A stretch of DNA of 64,000 nucleotides. It comes from Neocallimastix lanati (nom. inval.). Taxonomy: Eukaryota; Neocallimastigomycota; Neocallimastigomycetes; Neocallimastigales; Neocallimastigaceae. Shown here piece after piece: positions 29,863-43,267 of this stretch (its first letter is position 1; the number at the start of each line of letters is the position of its first letter). Below the pieces are notes generated by a model, which made no database searches, had not been told where the DNA came from, and saw only the letters and a program-made list of their open reading frames with translations. The DNA is taken from contig JACVTC010000098.1 of the NCBI GenBank assembly GCA_016946835.1, positions 217,001-281,000 on the forward strand, in the 5' to 3' direction. Made by a program: the position numbers and the translations under genes.

Positions 29863-31076
29863 GAGTTAATTTTTTGGACTTCGGTAACATAATTTTCTCG
29901 GATGTTGTAACTGGAATTAACCTTAGATTTATTATTATGGAAGTTATTATTTTTACTATGATTGTAATAATTGTTATTATTCTTATTCTTGTTTTCACTA
30001 TTGGGATAAGAATGAGAGTTCTTTCTCTTATAATTTTTATTGCTGGTTAATTGATTTATCTTTAATTTAGTTTCTTGAGAAGATTCAAACAATATGCACT
30101 TTGTTGTAATTTCTTCTATTTTCTCTGGAAACTTCTCCATTTTATTAATTTCTTCTTTAAATTTTGGATGAAGACCATTATAGAAAAATAATACTAATGG
30201 TTCTTCAGGCCAACCAAGATCAGCTGTTAGTTTACGGAAAGAATCGATATAGTCCTTAATATTACCATGAGAATGTTTAAGATTTATTAAATTAATTTTC
30301 TTTAACTTTTTGCTGACAACATCAGGAAAAGCTTCTTTTAATTCATTAAGAAGAGCCTCTAGGGAAGCAGGAGAACTACTGGAATATTTTGTTTGGTACC
30401 AACTTCTAGCAGCTTCTCTTAATCTTGATTGCACAAAGTTGATTTTCGAATCTTCAGGCCAAGACTTACATGGATAGGTTTTAAATGTGTCCCCACACAG
30501 TTGACAGAAAAGTTCGGTTTCAGAAATATCACCTGAAAACAAACCTGGATCGGGAACTTGAGGAATATTAATAGGGTAAGCAGATTGCATGATAACATCA
30601 TGATCATTGTCATATCTTGTAGTAGTTGAGATATTATCATCGAAAACAGAATGGAGGTTTACCGTAGGATTTCCAGATGTCAACGGTATCGACGAGGTAG
30701 CACCAGAAGAAGTATTTTCTACTTGAGTTTTATTACATAATTCATGCTTAAAGTAGAGGGTAGCCTTCTTCAAAGATTCTAAAGAGGCCAATATTTCATT
30801 ATTCATTTTATCATAAGCTCCGAATTGTTTCATTACCTCTTGATGGTAATTTTGTAAGTCTTCTTTGGAAACGAAGTTTTCATTCACCCCAGAAACTATA
30901 CTATTACAAGCTTGTGAGGTATCATTTCTTAACTGTTGAACACCTTCTGCTAAGGTGGTACAAGCTTGGGTGGCTTCGGATCGCAATTGTTGTACTGAGT
31001 CTTCTTTATTCATATCCATTTCTTCATCCGATCTAGCTGAATACATTCCCGAGCGTCTTAGGCCAATTTTAGGCAT
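29853..31076 (-). CDS. gag: Retrotransposon C Gag (407 aa)
   Basis: It starts at the ATG at 31076, 35 bases inside the 5' LTR. An N-terminal half with heptad-like repeats (QQLRSEATQACTTL, QQLRNDTSQACNSI) suggests a coiled coil. The Gag domain follows (VPDPGLFSGDISETELFC to VLFFYNGLHPKF), and the tail is Lys/Asn-rich. No zinc knuckle is visible; the basic tail probably binds RNA instead. The frame stops with TAG directly after the slippery heptamer A AAA AAC, so most ribosomes would make Gag and a minority would enter pol. Confidence 0.93.
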   Translation of the reverse strand: MPKIGLRRSGMYSARSDEEMDMNKEDSVQQLRSEATQACTTLAEGVQQLRNDTSQACNSIVSGVNENFVSKEDLQNYHQEVMKQFGAYDKMNNEILASLESLKKATLYFKHELCNKTQVENTSSGATSSIPLTSGNPTVNLHSVFDDNISTTTRYDNDHDVIMQSAYPINIPQVPDPGLFSGDISETELFCQLCGDTFKTYPCKSWPEDSKINFVQSRLREAARSWYQTKYSSSSPASLEALLNELKEAFPDVVSKKLKKINLINLKHSHGNIKDYIDSFRKLTADLGWPEEPLVLFFYNGLHPKFKEEINKMEKFPEKIEEITTKCILFESSQETKLKINQLTSNKNYKRKNSHSYPNSENKNKNNNNYYNHSKNNNFHNNKSKVNSSYNIRENYVTEVQKINSKN

Positions 31077-31100
31077 TCCAAGGAAGTTTCTAAAATAGCG

Positions 31101-31110
31101 GTAAGATTAT
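31101..31110 (-). promoter_or_regulatory. Putative self-primer binding site of C
   Basis: The first 10 nt after the 5' LTR, ATAATCTTAC on the minus strand, are the reverse complement of GTAAGATTAT at the predicted transcript start in the LTR. There is no TGG start as would fit a tRNA primer. Confidence 0.6.
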
Positions 31111-31760
31111 TGTTAAGTTGGTACTTAGATTAAAGGGTAAACTTGGTTGGAAGCCTTTAATCTAATAACCTTTTGATATTATTTTATTTTATAAATTGAT
31201 TTATTCAAATATAAAATATTATTTTATTATTAAACTTTTAATTAACTATATTTTTATTTAATATGTTTTATTATAAAGTTATCAGATTATTTGTAAATAA
31301 TAATCTTACAAAGATTTAAAAAAGAATATTTTTTAGTTCTTTTATATTTTGAAAAACAATATAAAATATTTAATAATATATTTTAATAAATACTAATTTA
31401 AAGATAACAATATAAAATATAATTTTAATATATAAAGTAATAGAATAATACATATATAATATAAGATAATAAAAATATATAAAATAATATAATTAATAAA
31501 AAACAATTTTTATAAATAATATTCAACTATATTAATTAATATAAAAAGGGATAATGTTAATTAATATGTAATACAATATTAATCAATTAATATATTAGGG
31601 GTTCAATAATGTATAAAAGGGATAATATTAATTAATATGTAATACAATATTAATTTGGTTATGAACGGTACAAGGATTTAAGGAGTACAAATTATATTTA
31701 TAATTAAATTGTTATTTTTGTGGTATTAAATATAAATTAATTTGTATCAAATCCTTGACA
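31111..31760 (-). repeat. Retrotransposon C, 5' LTR
   Basis: 650 bp. On the minus strand, TATAAAAG (31346-31339) lies 37-30 nt before GTAAGATTAT (31309-31300). That segment is complementary to the first 10 nt inside the LTR (31110-31101), fitting a transcript start that also serves as self-primer. Confidence 0.95.
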
Positions 31761-31765
31761 ACGAA

Positions 31766-32052
31766 TCTTTTGCTTTAAATCTAAACTATTTCTAATTCTA
31801 ACTTTTATAATAATAAACTATAACTAAATTACTTATAGGAGTGATAATTTAATTAATAAATTGAATAATAAAAATTACACGAATTTTAAGTTTTAAAAAT
31901 AAAGTATAAAAATAAAACTATCTAGAATAAATGTTTTTGAATAATATAAAATAATTTTTTTTTTTTTTTTTTTTTTTTAAAATAATCATAAGTTAGAATG
32001 ATTAATAGTACTTTGATGAAATAAAATTTATTTTTGATTAAATGATTTATAT
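31766..32052. other. Retrotransposon B 3' non-coding segment
   Basis: AT-rich sequence between the stop codon of B and the C insertion, including a T run near 31958-31978. Nothing else is visible. Confidence 0.7.
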
Positions 32053-35904
<3,852 letters not shown>

Positions 35905-36521
35905 TGTAACGAATATTGGAATATCCGTGTTTTAAAGAGTGTAACACAATAGGTAAGCACTTTTTGATTAATAAGTAATTTGGTTTTTTAAAATATAGTT
36001 TTATTAATTAAGAAATTTAAAAATATTAATTATAAAGATTAATTATTGTAATATTTCGAATTACTTATTAATTAATTCAATAATTAATAAAAACACAATT
36101 TTTAAAATATTTTTTTTTTTTTGGCTGCGAAATTCACTCCTATTTATAGTTTTTCAAAATTTAAATCCATAAAAATTTAAAACCATAAAATCATTAAAAA
36201 GTTTCATAAAAATTGATTATTTTCGGTTAAAAAGAATCTAAAAGAAATAATGATAAAAGATAAATTAAAATAGAATTTCTATCTGATTTGTTTCTATTAA
36301 TTTCTAAGAATTTCTTTTGTTAATTTTTTTTTATAGAAATTTATACAGAAACAAATACAGAAACAAATACAGAAATGAAGTATAAAAATTCTTTAAAATT
36401 TAAATTATATAAAATTTTAGTAAAGGTGTGAGTCGAACCCTAGTGGTTCAGGCTGAGGTCATAGTGACTAACCACTATGCCAGCATTCTAATTTCTAATT
36501 TTTTTTTTAAGATTCGTTACA
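35905..36521 (-). repeat. Retrotransposon B, 5' LTR
   Basis: 617 bp. A strong TATAAATAGG box occurs on the minus strand (36148-36139). The sequence at 36096-36087 is complementary to the first 10 nt inside the LTR (35904-35895). Confidence 0.95.
36423..36492 (-). other. Degenerate tRNA-like segment in the B LTR (5' copy)
   Basis: Same sequence as 25307-25376, in the other LTR. Confidence 0.5.
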
Positions 36522-36816
36522 GACCATAAAAGAAAGTGGCACCTTCCTTCAATTCTATTGCACAATCGTAAGGTCTATGCTTAGGTAGAGTATTTGCCAA
36601 TTTTTCGTTAAATGCCTCAATCCAAGCAGAGTAATATTTCTTTACTAATTCTTCGGTAGTTAATTCTAAATCTTCTTGGGGCATTGGTCCTTTAGTAGTA
36701 ACAGTGATATTAAGAACACAGCGATGTCTTGAACTTCTCCTATAGGGTTGTCTTGCCCGTTGTGGTCTGGGAAGATTGTCTCTGGCTGAAACGGTGCCTA
36801 GGGTATTTCCGTAGTG
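36522..36816 (-). pseudogene. pol: Retrotransposon A pol, 5' portion up to the B insertion
   Basis: Reading on from the gag stop codon in the same frame gives HYGNTLGTVSARDN and then ELTTEELVKKYY and NTLPKHRPYDCAIELKEGA, ending FFYGP at the target duplication GACCA. This is the linker and entry to RT. The next residues (IYPTSKEE) resume at 24787 on the far side of B. It shows that B broke the RT gene of A. Confidence 0.88.
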
Positions 36817-38781
36817 TCATCGTTCTATTTCTGGCTTAGAGATTTTATCAGTGGCCAAAAGTTCTTTTATAGGGTTTCCGGAGAGTAACCCTTGTGATTC
36901 TGGTAGTTCTGGTTCAGAATAATCCACGCAGGCAGAAATTTCTCCTATCTGATTTCCGGGGGATTGCGTGTATCTAGTTACGACTGAATCATTTTTTGCT
37001 GGTTTAACTAAGAGTTCTTGTAAACCTTTTGTGGTTACCAGTTCTTTAAAATTTGTACTGTTTCTAATATTAACGGTTATCAAACATGTGTTATCTTTCG
37101 TAGGGTAGTCTAGGCGGTCTCTTCCCTGATTGACTATCTTGGTGGTTCTTTTTCCATGGTTATCATAACTAGTATAGATTCTATGCTTCTCTAGGAAATT
37201 TTGTCCTAAGAGTATAGTGTGTTCAAAGTGTTCGGTAATATTAAAACTAGTAGTGAATGTGAATGGTTTAGCTATTTTGTCATGCGAACCTTTAACCACA
37301 AGAGGGATGTTAATACTTACTTTGTCGGTTATAGTTCGTAAGGTTGGCTCATTTCCGATTACCTTGACTGAAGTGAACTTTTCTTTTACGTTAATCTTTA
37401 ATTCTTTAACTAATTTTGGAGGGATAATATTTATACTAGAACAAGGATCTAAACAAATTAAGACTTCTTTACACCGTGTGGGATCCCTAGGGTTGTTGAT
37501 AGTTCCATTAAGAACAACAAAATTTTCTGGTACTTCTCTTGTTAGCTTAGGGACTTCACTTACTAACATGGTAGTTGGTAGAGGGTTATTATTGCTTGGT
37601 CTTCTGAAGTTTCCTCGGTCAGACGTAGGGTTGTCGTTCTGGTATGCTTTTCCTTTTCCTAAGGAATCTTCCTTACCTTTTTCCTTGAAAGAAGAAAATT
37701 GCTTGTGCTTCTTCTTCCCATTTTCTCTTTTATTGTTGTCTTCTCTTTCTCTCTCGTTTATGAAGACTCTATATTCGGTACTGTAAATCCCTAATAAAGC
37801 GGCGACTAGGGCTCGGTTATCTTGGCGGCTATCTCTTTTCTCTAACCTCTCATCGTAGTACCTCTTCTGGTCAATGTCGCATCGGATCAAGCAACGAGTT
37901 AGGTCCTTGAGAGAAACTTTAGTAGGGTTATCGGCTTCCAATTTCATGAATTCTTTTTGTACGGAAGGCCTAACTTGGTAGTTCAATATTCCTTTTCTTT
38001 GTTCTTCCGTACAACCAATAGCTCTAGTAAGTCTATTAAATTCTGCCAAGAAGTCGTATACCTTTCCCCATTCGTGTTTTAGTTTTAGCAGCTTGGATTT
38101 CATGAGTTCTTTGTCTTCTTCTAGTTGGAAATCTGTCCTCATTTCTTCAAATAGTTTTGCAACGTCAGGATGTTTCTCTTGGCCTTCCTTCTGGGTAGCT
38201 TGGTACCATAAGGCAGCACTTCCTCGTAGTCGGTCAGTAACATAATATACCTTTTCTTGTTCATCGTAAAGGTATCTATTGGCGTATCGATAGAAGTGGC
38301 TTCTGCATCTATCGATAAAAGTGTTTACTTCTATGGCTTCTCCATGGAAGTAAAAAGGTGGTTCCGGTTGAGGGGTTATAGTATCCCTCATGACTACGTC
38401 GCCGTCTTCGTCCCTGGGAGTCTTAGGAGATTGGTTTAGTCGGATGTGGCTATTAATGTAATTAGCCACTTTTTCTTTAGCATCCTCAATGCTCTCGATG
38501 CTCTGCTTTTCGACTTTGTCAATCCTAGATGTATCTTCGTCGAATTTGTCCTTGACGGCTTTCCCAAAAGTGTTGAACCTCTCTTCCAAAGAGGTTAGTT
38601 GCGTGTCCACCTTGGTAGTATGTTTATTGAGGGTTTCCACGGTAGAAGCTAAGCCCTCTATCATCTTCTTTAAAGTGTTGAACTGAGACGTCTGAAGAGT
38701 TGTCTCAGTCTTTTCTATCTTCTTTGTTTCTTCAACCTTTTTTGTTTCCTTGCTGGTTGAAGCTTTTGGTGTTTCCGACAT
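36817..38781 (-). CDS. gag: Retrotransposon A Gag-protease (654 aa)
   Basis: I place the start at the ATG at 38781 (MSETPKASTSKE). The open frame extends upstream only through low-complexity Lys/Ile sequence. It has an N-terminal Lys/Glu-rich coiled-coil-like part, then a retrotransposon Gag domain (PPFYFHGEAIEVNTFIDRC to ILNYQVRPSVQKEF), a basic Lys/Asn-rich linker and a retropepsin-like domain near residue 450. The protease triad reads LDPCS where LDSGS or LDTGA is usual. No CCHC zinc knuckle is visible. The frame ends in TGA at 36817-36819, and pol continues in the same frame beyond it. Either the stop is suppressed, or it is a mutation; another TGA and a frameshift downstream favour mutation. 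Confidence 0.85.
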   Translation of the reverse strand: MSETPKASTSKETKKVEETKKIEKTETTLQTSQFNTLKKMIEGLASTVETLNKHTTKVDTQLTSLEERFNTFGKAVKDKFDEDTSRIDKVEKQSIESIEDAKEKVANYINSHIRLNQSPKTPRDEDGDVVMRDTITPQPEPPFYFHGEAIEVNTFIDRCRSHFYRYANRYLYDEQEKVYYVTDRLRGSAALWYQATQKEGQEKHPDVAKLFEEMRTDFQLEEDKELMKSKLLKLKHEWGKVYDFLAEFNRLTRAIGCTEEQRKGILNYQVRPSVQKEFMKLEADNPTKVSLKDLTRCLIRCDIDQKRYYDERLEKRDSRQDNRALVAALLGIYSTEYRVFINEREREDNNKRENGKKKHKQFSSFKEKGKEDSLGKGKAYQNDNPTSDRGNFRRPSNNNPLPTTMLVSEVPKLTREVPENFVVLNGTINNPRDPTRCKEVLICLDPCSSINIIPPKLVKELKINVKEKFTSVKVIGNEPTLRTITDKVSINIPLVVKGSHDKIAKPFTFTTSFNITEHFEHTILLGQNFLEKHRIYTSYDNHGKRTTKIVNQGRDRLDYPTKDNTCLITVNIRNSTNFKELVTTKGLQELLVKPAKNDSVVTRYTQSPGNQIGEISACVDYSEPELPESQGLLSGNPIKELLATDKISKPEIER

Positions 38782-38853
38782 GATAATTTCTCTTATTGTT
38801 TTGATTTTTTTTTTTTTTTTAATTCGGTAAATCTTCTCTAAAAGCGTTAACAA

Positions 38854-39393
38854 TGTCAAAAATTAAAGAAAAATTAATATTTGCTTAAATTTTCTTAAAA
38901 CTTATTTTTTAGTAATGAAATTTAGGGAATTAAAAAAAAAATTAATTTTATTTATTTTTTATTAAAATAAATAGTCGTTATAAATAATTAAATATGGCTA
39001 CGATTTTATAAATCGGGAAAAAAAAAATAAAAATGATTATAAGTTTTTTATCAAAAATTGTTAACGCTAATCGCTTAACAATTTTTTTTCGTTTTCTTCT
39101 TTTTATACTGACAATTTCACTAAATTTAGAAGTTATTAAAATTAAAATTAAATTTAAAAGTTTATTGTATATAGTAGATTATTATTTTCAATTCTGCTAA
39201 ATGATTTTTTAATTTGTTTATTCAACTATTCATTAACTAAACTAAAATTTATTTAAACAATTACTATTGATTCACTTATATAATTAAATATTAAGTTAAA
39301 ACTATTAATTAATTTTTCATTAAATTTTAAAAATTTAATTAATCCAATAATGGATTAATTTAATCACAGTACAAGTATCGTCAGTTCTTGACA
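38854..39393 (-). repeat. Retrotransposon A, 5' LTR
   Basis: 540 bp. On the minus strand a TATAAAAA box (39107-39100) lies 39-32 nt before AGCGTTAACAA (39068-39058). That 11-mer is complementary to the first 11 nt inside the LTR (38853-38843), which marks a likely transcript start and self-primer. Confidence 0.92.
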
Positions 39394-39398
39394 CCAAA

Positions 39399-39677
39399 TA
39401 AATACATTATAAAAAATTATAAAAAATGACATTAATGTAATGGTATTAATAATAATTTATTATAAATTACTAAAAGATACAAATAAATTATTTAATCATT
39501 ACTTCATTTAAATAAAGTAATATATAATTAATAAATTTAATAAATTTTATTTTTGATGAAACATTTAATAATTCTATTTTTAAATTTTAAGCCTAATTTT
39601 TTATGTAAATTTAAGATTATATATATATCAAAAAAAAGTATAAAAGAAAAAGATAATATCAACATTTTTTTTAATTC
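39399..39677. other. AT-rich flank of retrotransposon A
   Basis: No feature seen. It resumes the sequence interrupted at 21367. Confidence 0.6.
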
Positions 39678-40579
39678 GTGCTTTCATTTCGGAAAAATAA
39701 TTATAATATAATTAATTATAATGAAGAAATGAAAGCACAACAAAAAATAAATTTTTAAAAAAAAAAAAAAAGATTAAAATATATTTTATTTTTAAATAAA
39801 TATAATTTGAAATGGATCAATACACTCTATACACTCTATATACGCTGTACTTTCTTGATGATGTTTATATACCAAAAAAATTTCATTGAAATGAAATTTA
39901 TTAATTATACCTAAACTACCTTGAAATACTCAAATTATTAAATATTTTTAAATTATTTATATTCTATTTTAGTGCTATTAGAATAAAAAGATTTATCAAA
40001 AATATGTTTATTATACGATCGCTATCCAAACTAAATATATACTTTCAAAATTAAAAGGAAAGAAATTTGGTATAAACTCAAGGCGGATTCTATGTAAATG
40101 TTAAAAAAGCCCAGTAGAATAGAATTGACTAGCGCTTGAACTAAGTCTAAACTTTTCTTAATAATATGAAGAAAAATTTTGGGTACAAACTTAAGGCGGA
40201 TTCATTCTGAAGAAAAATAAATGAAAAATAAATGAAGAATAAATGAAAAATAAAAATAATAATAATTGAATGTTTAAAACATTACATTTATGATGAATTG
40301 TCGTAGCGCTTAAACCTGAAATTTTAATTTAAGAAAATAAAGGTTTATTAAGAGCGAATCACGAATTTTTAAAAGTGATTGACTAGCGCTTGAGCCTTAT
40401 TTTTTTAAATTTTTATATTATTATATATACTTTTTTTAAAAGGTACAAACTCAAGAGCGGATTCATATTTAAAAATTGTATGTATTTGAGTTAGAATATA
40501 TATATTTAAAAATTATATGTATTTTAGTTAGAATATATGTAATTTTTTATTTGAAGTGAATTGTCGAAGCGCTTGAACC
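39678..40579 (+). ncRNA. Four-hairpin structured array, copy 2
   Basis: It has the same order as 19661-20385: a leading hairpin (GTGCTTTCATTT at 39678 with AAATGAAAGCAC ending 39738), the conserved block TTGATGATGTTTATATACC, then four hairpins at 40069-40142, 40182-40316, 40342-40396 and 40442-40579. The leading hairpin changes A-T to G-C on both sides relative to copy 1. The third hairpin has inner stem AATCAC/GTGATT where copy 1 has AATTAC/GTAATT. Sequence outside the stems and core has diverged strongly. Retrotransposon A separates this copy from copy 1; without it they would lie about 1.3 kb apart in the same orientation, as a tandem duplication. Confidence 0.6.
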
Positions 40580-41194
40580 TTTTAAAATTTACAATAAAAT
40601 AATGATTTAAAAATAAAAATTAAAATTATGAAAATTTTCGTGTTAAAATTTTATTTATTTTTAGTATTCCATATGTGTGCTATCATTGTTGTTGTTAAAT
40701 TTTCTTATTTAGTATTATAATATATATATGAAAAAATTAAAAATGAATGATTTATTTTTGGAGTATGAAATTAATTAGTTAATTTTTCGTATTTAAAACA
40801 TAATAGTATTAAAACATAAATATAAAAAAATTAAAAATTAATTTAAAAAAATAAAAATAAATATTTTTTTTTTTTTTTTTAGAGTATGTAATTATTAAAG
40901 TAATTATAAATGTGCTTATAATAAATTTTATTTGAAATAAATTAAATTTATTGTTCATTATATCTTTTTTTATTATTCATTATATTTTTTTTAAATATTT
41001 AATATTATTTTAATGATATCTATTTGAAAATAAAATTGAATCAATAGTAATATCATCAAGCAAATGCAGTAATAACACATATAAAATATATTATAAATGT
41101 GTATATAATATTTTATTTTTGGGAAATTGATTAATGCATATATGATATTTTATTTCTGGAAATTGATTAAAGTAAAGAAGAATTATTAAAGTAA
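40580..41194. other. AT-rich intergenic DNA
   Basis: Nothing recognisable was found. Confidence 0.6.
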
Positions 41195-41440
41195 ATTATT
41201 AAAAGTGAAAGTTAATTATAGAGCTAAATTTTATTGCAATGATAAAACATGTGTTAAAATACAAAATAATATAGATAAATATTTTATTAATATTCTTGAT
41301 AGTAATGGTAATAATACTAAATATATTGTTTATACTTGTGCTTACAAAATATATTGGGACTAAATTTTTATAAAAGTATTATAATGCTCCAAAATGATAG
41401 TTATTCTCTGGAGTGTAATAATGATTCGGAATGTTTATTA
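41195..41440 (+). pseudogene. Remnant of a Cys-rich (probably secreted) protein gene, cut by a MITE
   Basis: Two short frames give protein-like sequence: VNYRAKFYCNDKTCVKI...FINILDSNGNNTKYIVYTC (about 41206-41350) and, after a stop and frame change, DSYSLECNNDSECLL (about 41395-41440). The spacing C-x-N-D-S-E-C-L resembles the repeated Cys motifs common in secreted proteins of gut fungi. That assignment is from memory of such families and is only tentative. The MITE at 41441 interrupts the second piece, and no continuation is evident beyond 41752. Confidence 0.4.
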
Positions 41441-41750
41441 CCTACATAGCCCAAATTTTTAAGATAAACATACCTTTTGATTCCTTCAAAAAAAAAAACT
41501 CTTTGTTTAAATTAAGAGTGTTGAATTTGCACTGGATGCATATAAGTATAATGGAATTCACCTAAAAGCCACAGGTAGAGATGTTATGTATAATATGATG
41601 AAAGACGATAGATAATGTAATACTGTAGTTCAGAAGATAGCAGACCGAGTGCAAATTCAACACTCATAATTTAAACATTATTTTTTTTTTTTTTTTTTTT
41701 TTTGAAGGAATCAAAAGCTATGCTTATCTTAGAAATTTGGGCTAAATAGG
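41441..41750. mobile_element. 310-bp MITE with ~95-bp terminal inverted repeats
   Basis: The left end CCTACATAGCCCAAATTTTT mirrors the right end AAATTTGGGCTAAATAGG. The arms continue inward (GATTCCTTCAAAAAA / TTTTTTGAAGGAATC; GTGTTGAATTTGCACT / AGTGCAAATTCAACAC) for about 95 bp. The element is bounded by TA at 41439-41440 and 41751-41752, as expected of Tc1/mariner-type insertion. The centre (about 90 bp) has no coding capacity, so it must be moved in trans. Confidence 0.85.
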
Positions 41751-41752
41751 TA

Positions 41753-42578
41753 CTACTGTTGATATACCCGGAATGGGTGGATGGTAATGGTGGTAAAGCC
41801 CATAACGAGACGAGATATGTTATTTAATAAATAATAATATTAATTATATGTAATTAATTATTTATATGTAATTTATACTATATAATAATATATAATATAG
41901 GTATTTATTTAATAAATTAATAAAATTTTTATAATAAAAAATAAACTAATTCGGAGATAGAAAAAAAAAAAAAAAATCAAAACTTTTTTTTTTCATTGTA
42001 ATGATTTCTTCCCCACAAATGTTAAATCGATGTAAAATATGATATTGAAATAACACTTTAATTTTAAGTAAGGCAAAAAGGAACACATTATAAATGATAA
42101 TGAACAAGTTCATAAATGAATAGCTTTACATTTATTTTAAAAGTAATATTTAAAAGATTTTTATATTTCTTTGTAATTTTTTTTCTATTCTAATCATTCC
42201 CTCTAAAGTTTGTTAAAAATTCTATTAACTAAAATTAAAAAAAAATTTTTTTATTAATATTCAACCTTAAAATCCTATAATTAAAAAAATATTTTTTTTT
42301 TTATAAACATTTTTTAAAATTTTAAAAAAAATTTCAATTATCATAAAACTATTAATAATATATTCCTTATTTTTATAGTATTTATTAAGCATTATGGTGT
42401 CCACTAAACTTCCTATTGTTAAATAAAGAGCTATTTTTTATTTAAAATATATCATATATATTATATTAATGCCATACTACAACTATAAATCTCTATCTAG
42501 AAAAGACTTTAAGGTTTCTTAAATATTTTATCTATTTATTTTTTATTAAAACTTATTAAATTAAAAAATTCATATTTC

Positions 42579-42646
<68 letters not shown>

Positions 42647-43267
42647 CTTTTTATTTATTTTATTTATTTATTTATTTATTTATTTATTCAATTTTTTTTT
42701 TTTTTTTAATTTATTTTAATGTAATTTATTTTATTTTTTATATTGCTTTTTTTATTTTTATTTTTTATATTGTTTTTTTTTATTTTTATTTTTTTATATA
42801 TATTTTTTATTTTTATTTTTTATTTTTAATTTTTATCCTTTATTTTTATTTTTTATTTTTAATTTTTATCCTTTATTTTTATTTTTTTTTATTATTATTA
42901 CTATTATTATTATTTTCATAAATTTAAAAATATTTTAATTATATTTATTTTTAAACTTATTTTTTTATTTTATTCCATACATAAAAAAAAAATAATAATA
43001 ATATAAAATAAAAATAAATATAAATATAAAAATTAATAAAAAATAAATATACAAAATTTTTTTTTAATAAAAAATTATTGTAATAGTTATATGAATCATA
43101 AATACTACTTTGAAATAATTATAGTAATAAAAGTGTTATTTTTTTTATAGATTATAATATGAATACTCTGATTTATACTGATTTTTTTTTCTTATTTACT
43201 TATTTAAAATATACACTTTTTTTTTTATTGTATATTTGGCTTTCCGTTTTTGTTCACTTTAATTAAT
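41753..43267. other. AT-rich intergenic DNA with a ~60-base T run
   Basis: No gene was found. A T run lies at about 42587-42646, followed by TTTA repeats and T/A patches to about 42900. A less AT-rich segment (41760-41820, ACCCGGAATGGGTGGATGG) is unexplained and may belong to the Cys-rich relic. Confidence 0.6.

Larger units (their letters stand above)
25438..31760 (-). mobile_element. Ty3/gypsy LTR retrotransposon C (innermost, apparently intact)
   Basis: LTRs of 650 bp (25438-26087 and 31111-31760; TGTTAAG...TTGACA) read as identical. Target duplication ACGAA lies at 25433-25437 and 31761-31765. The total is 6323 bp. gag and pol are open and linked by a -1 frameshift site. A purine-rich tract (GGAGAGAGCGT) lies beside the 3' LTR. 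Being nested inside B, which is nested inside A, it is the youngest insertion. Confidence 0.96.
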
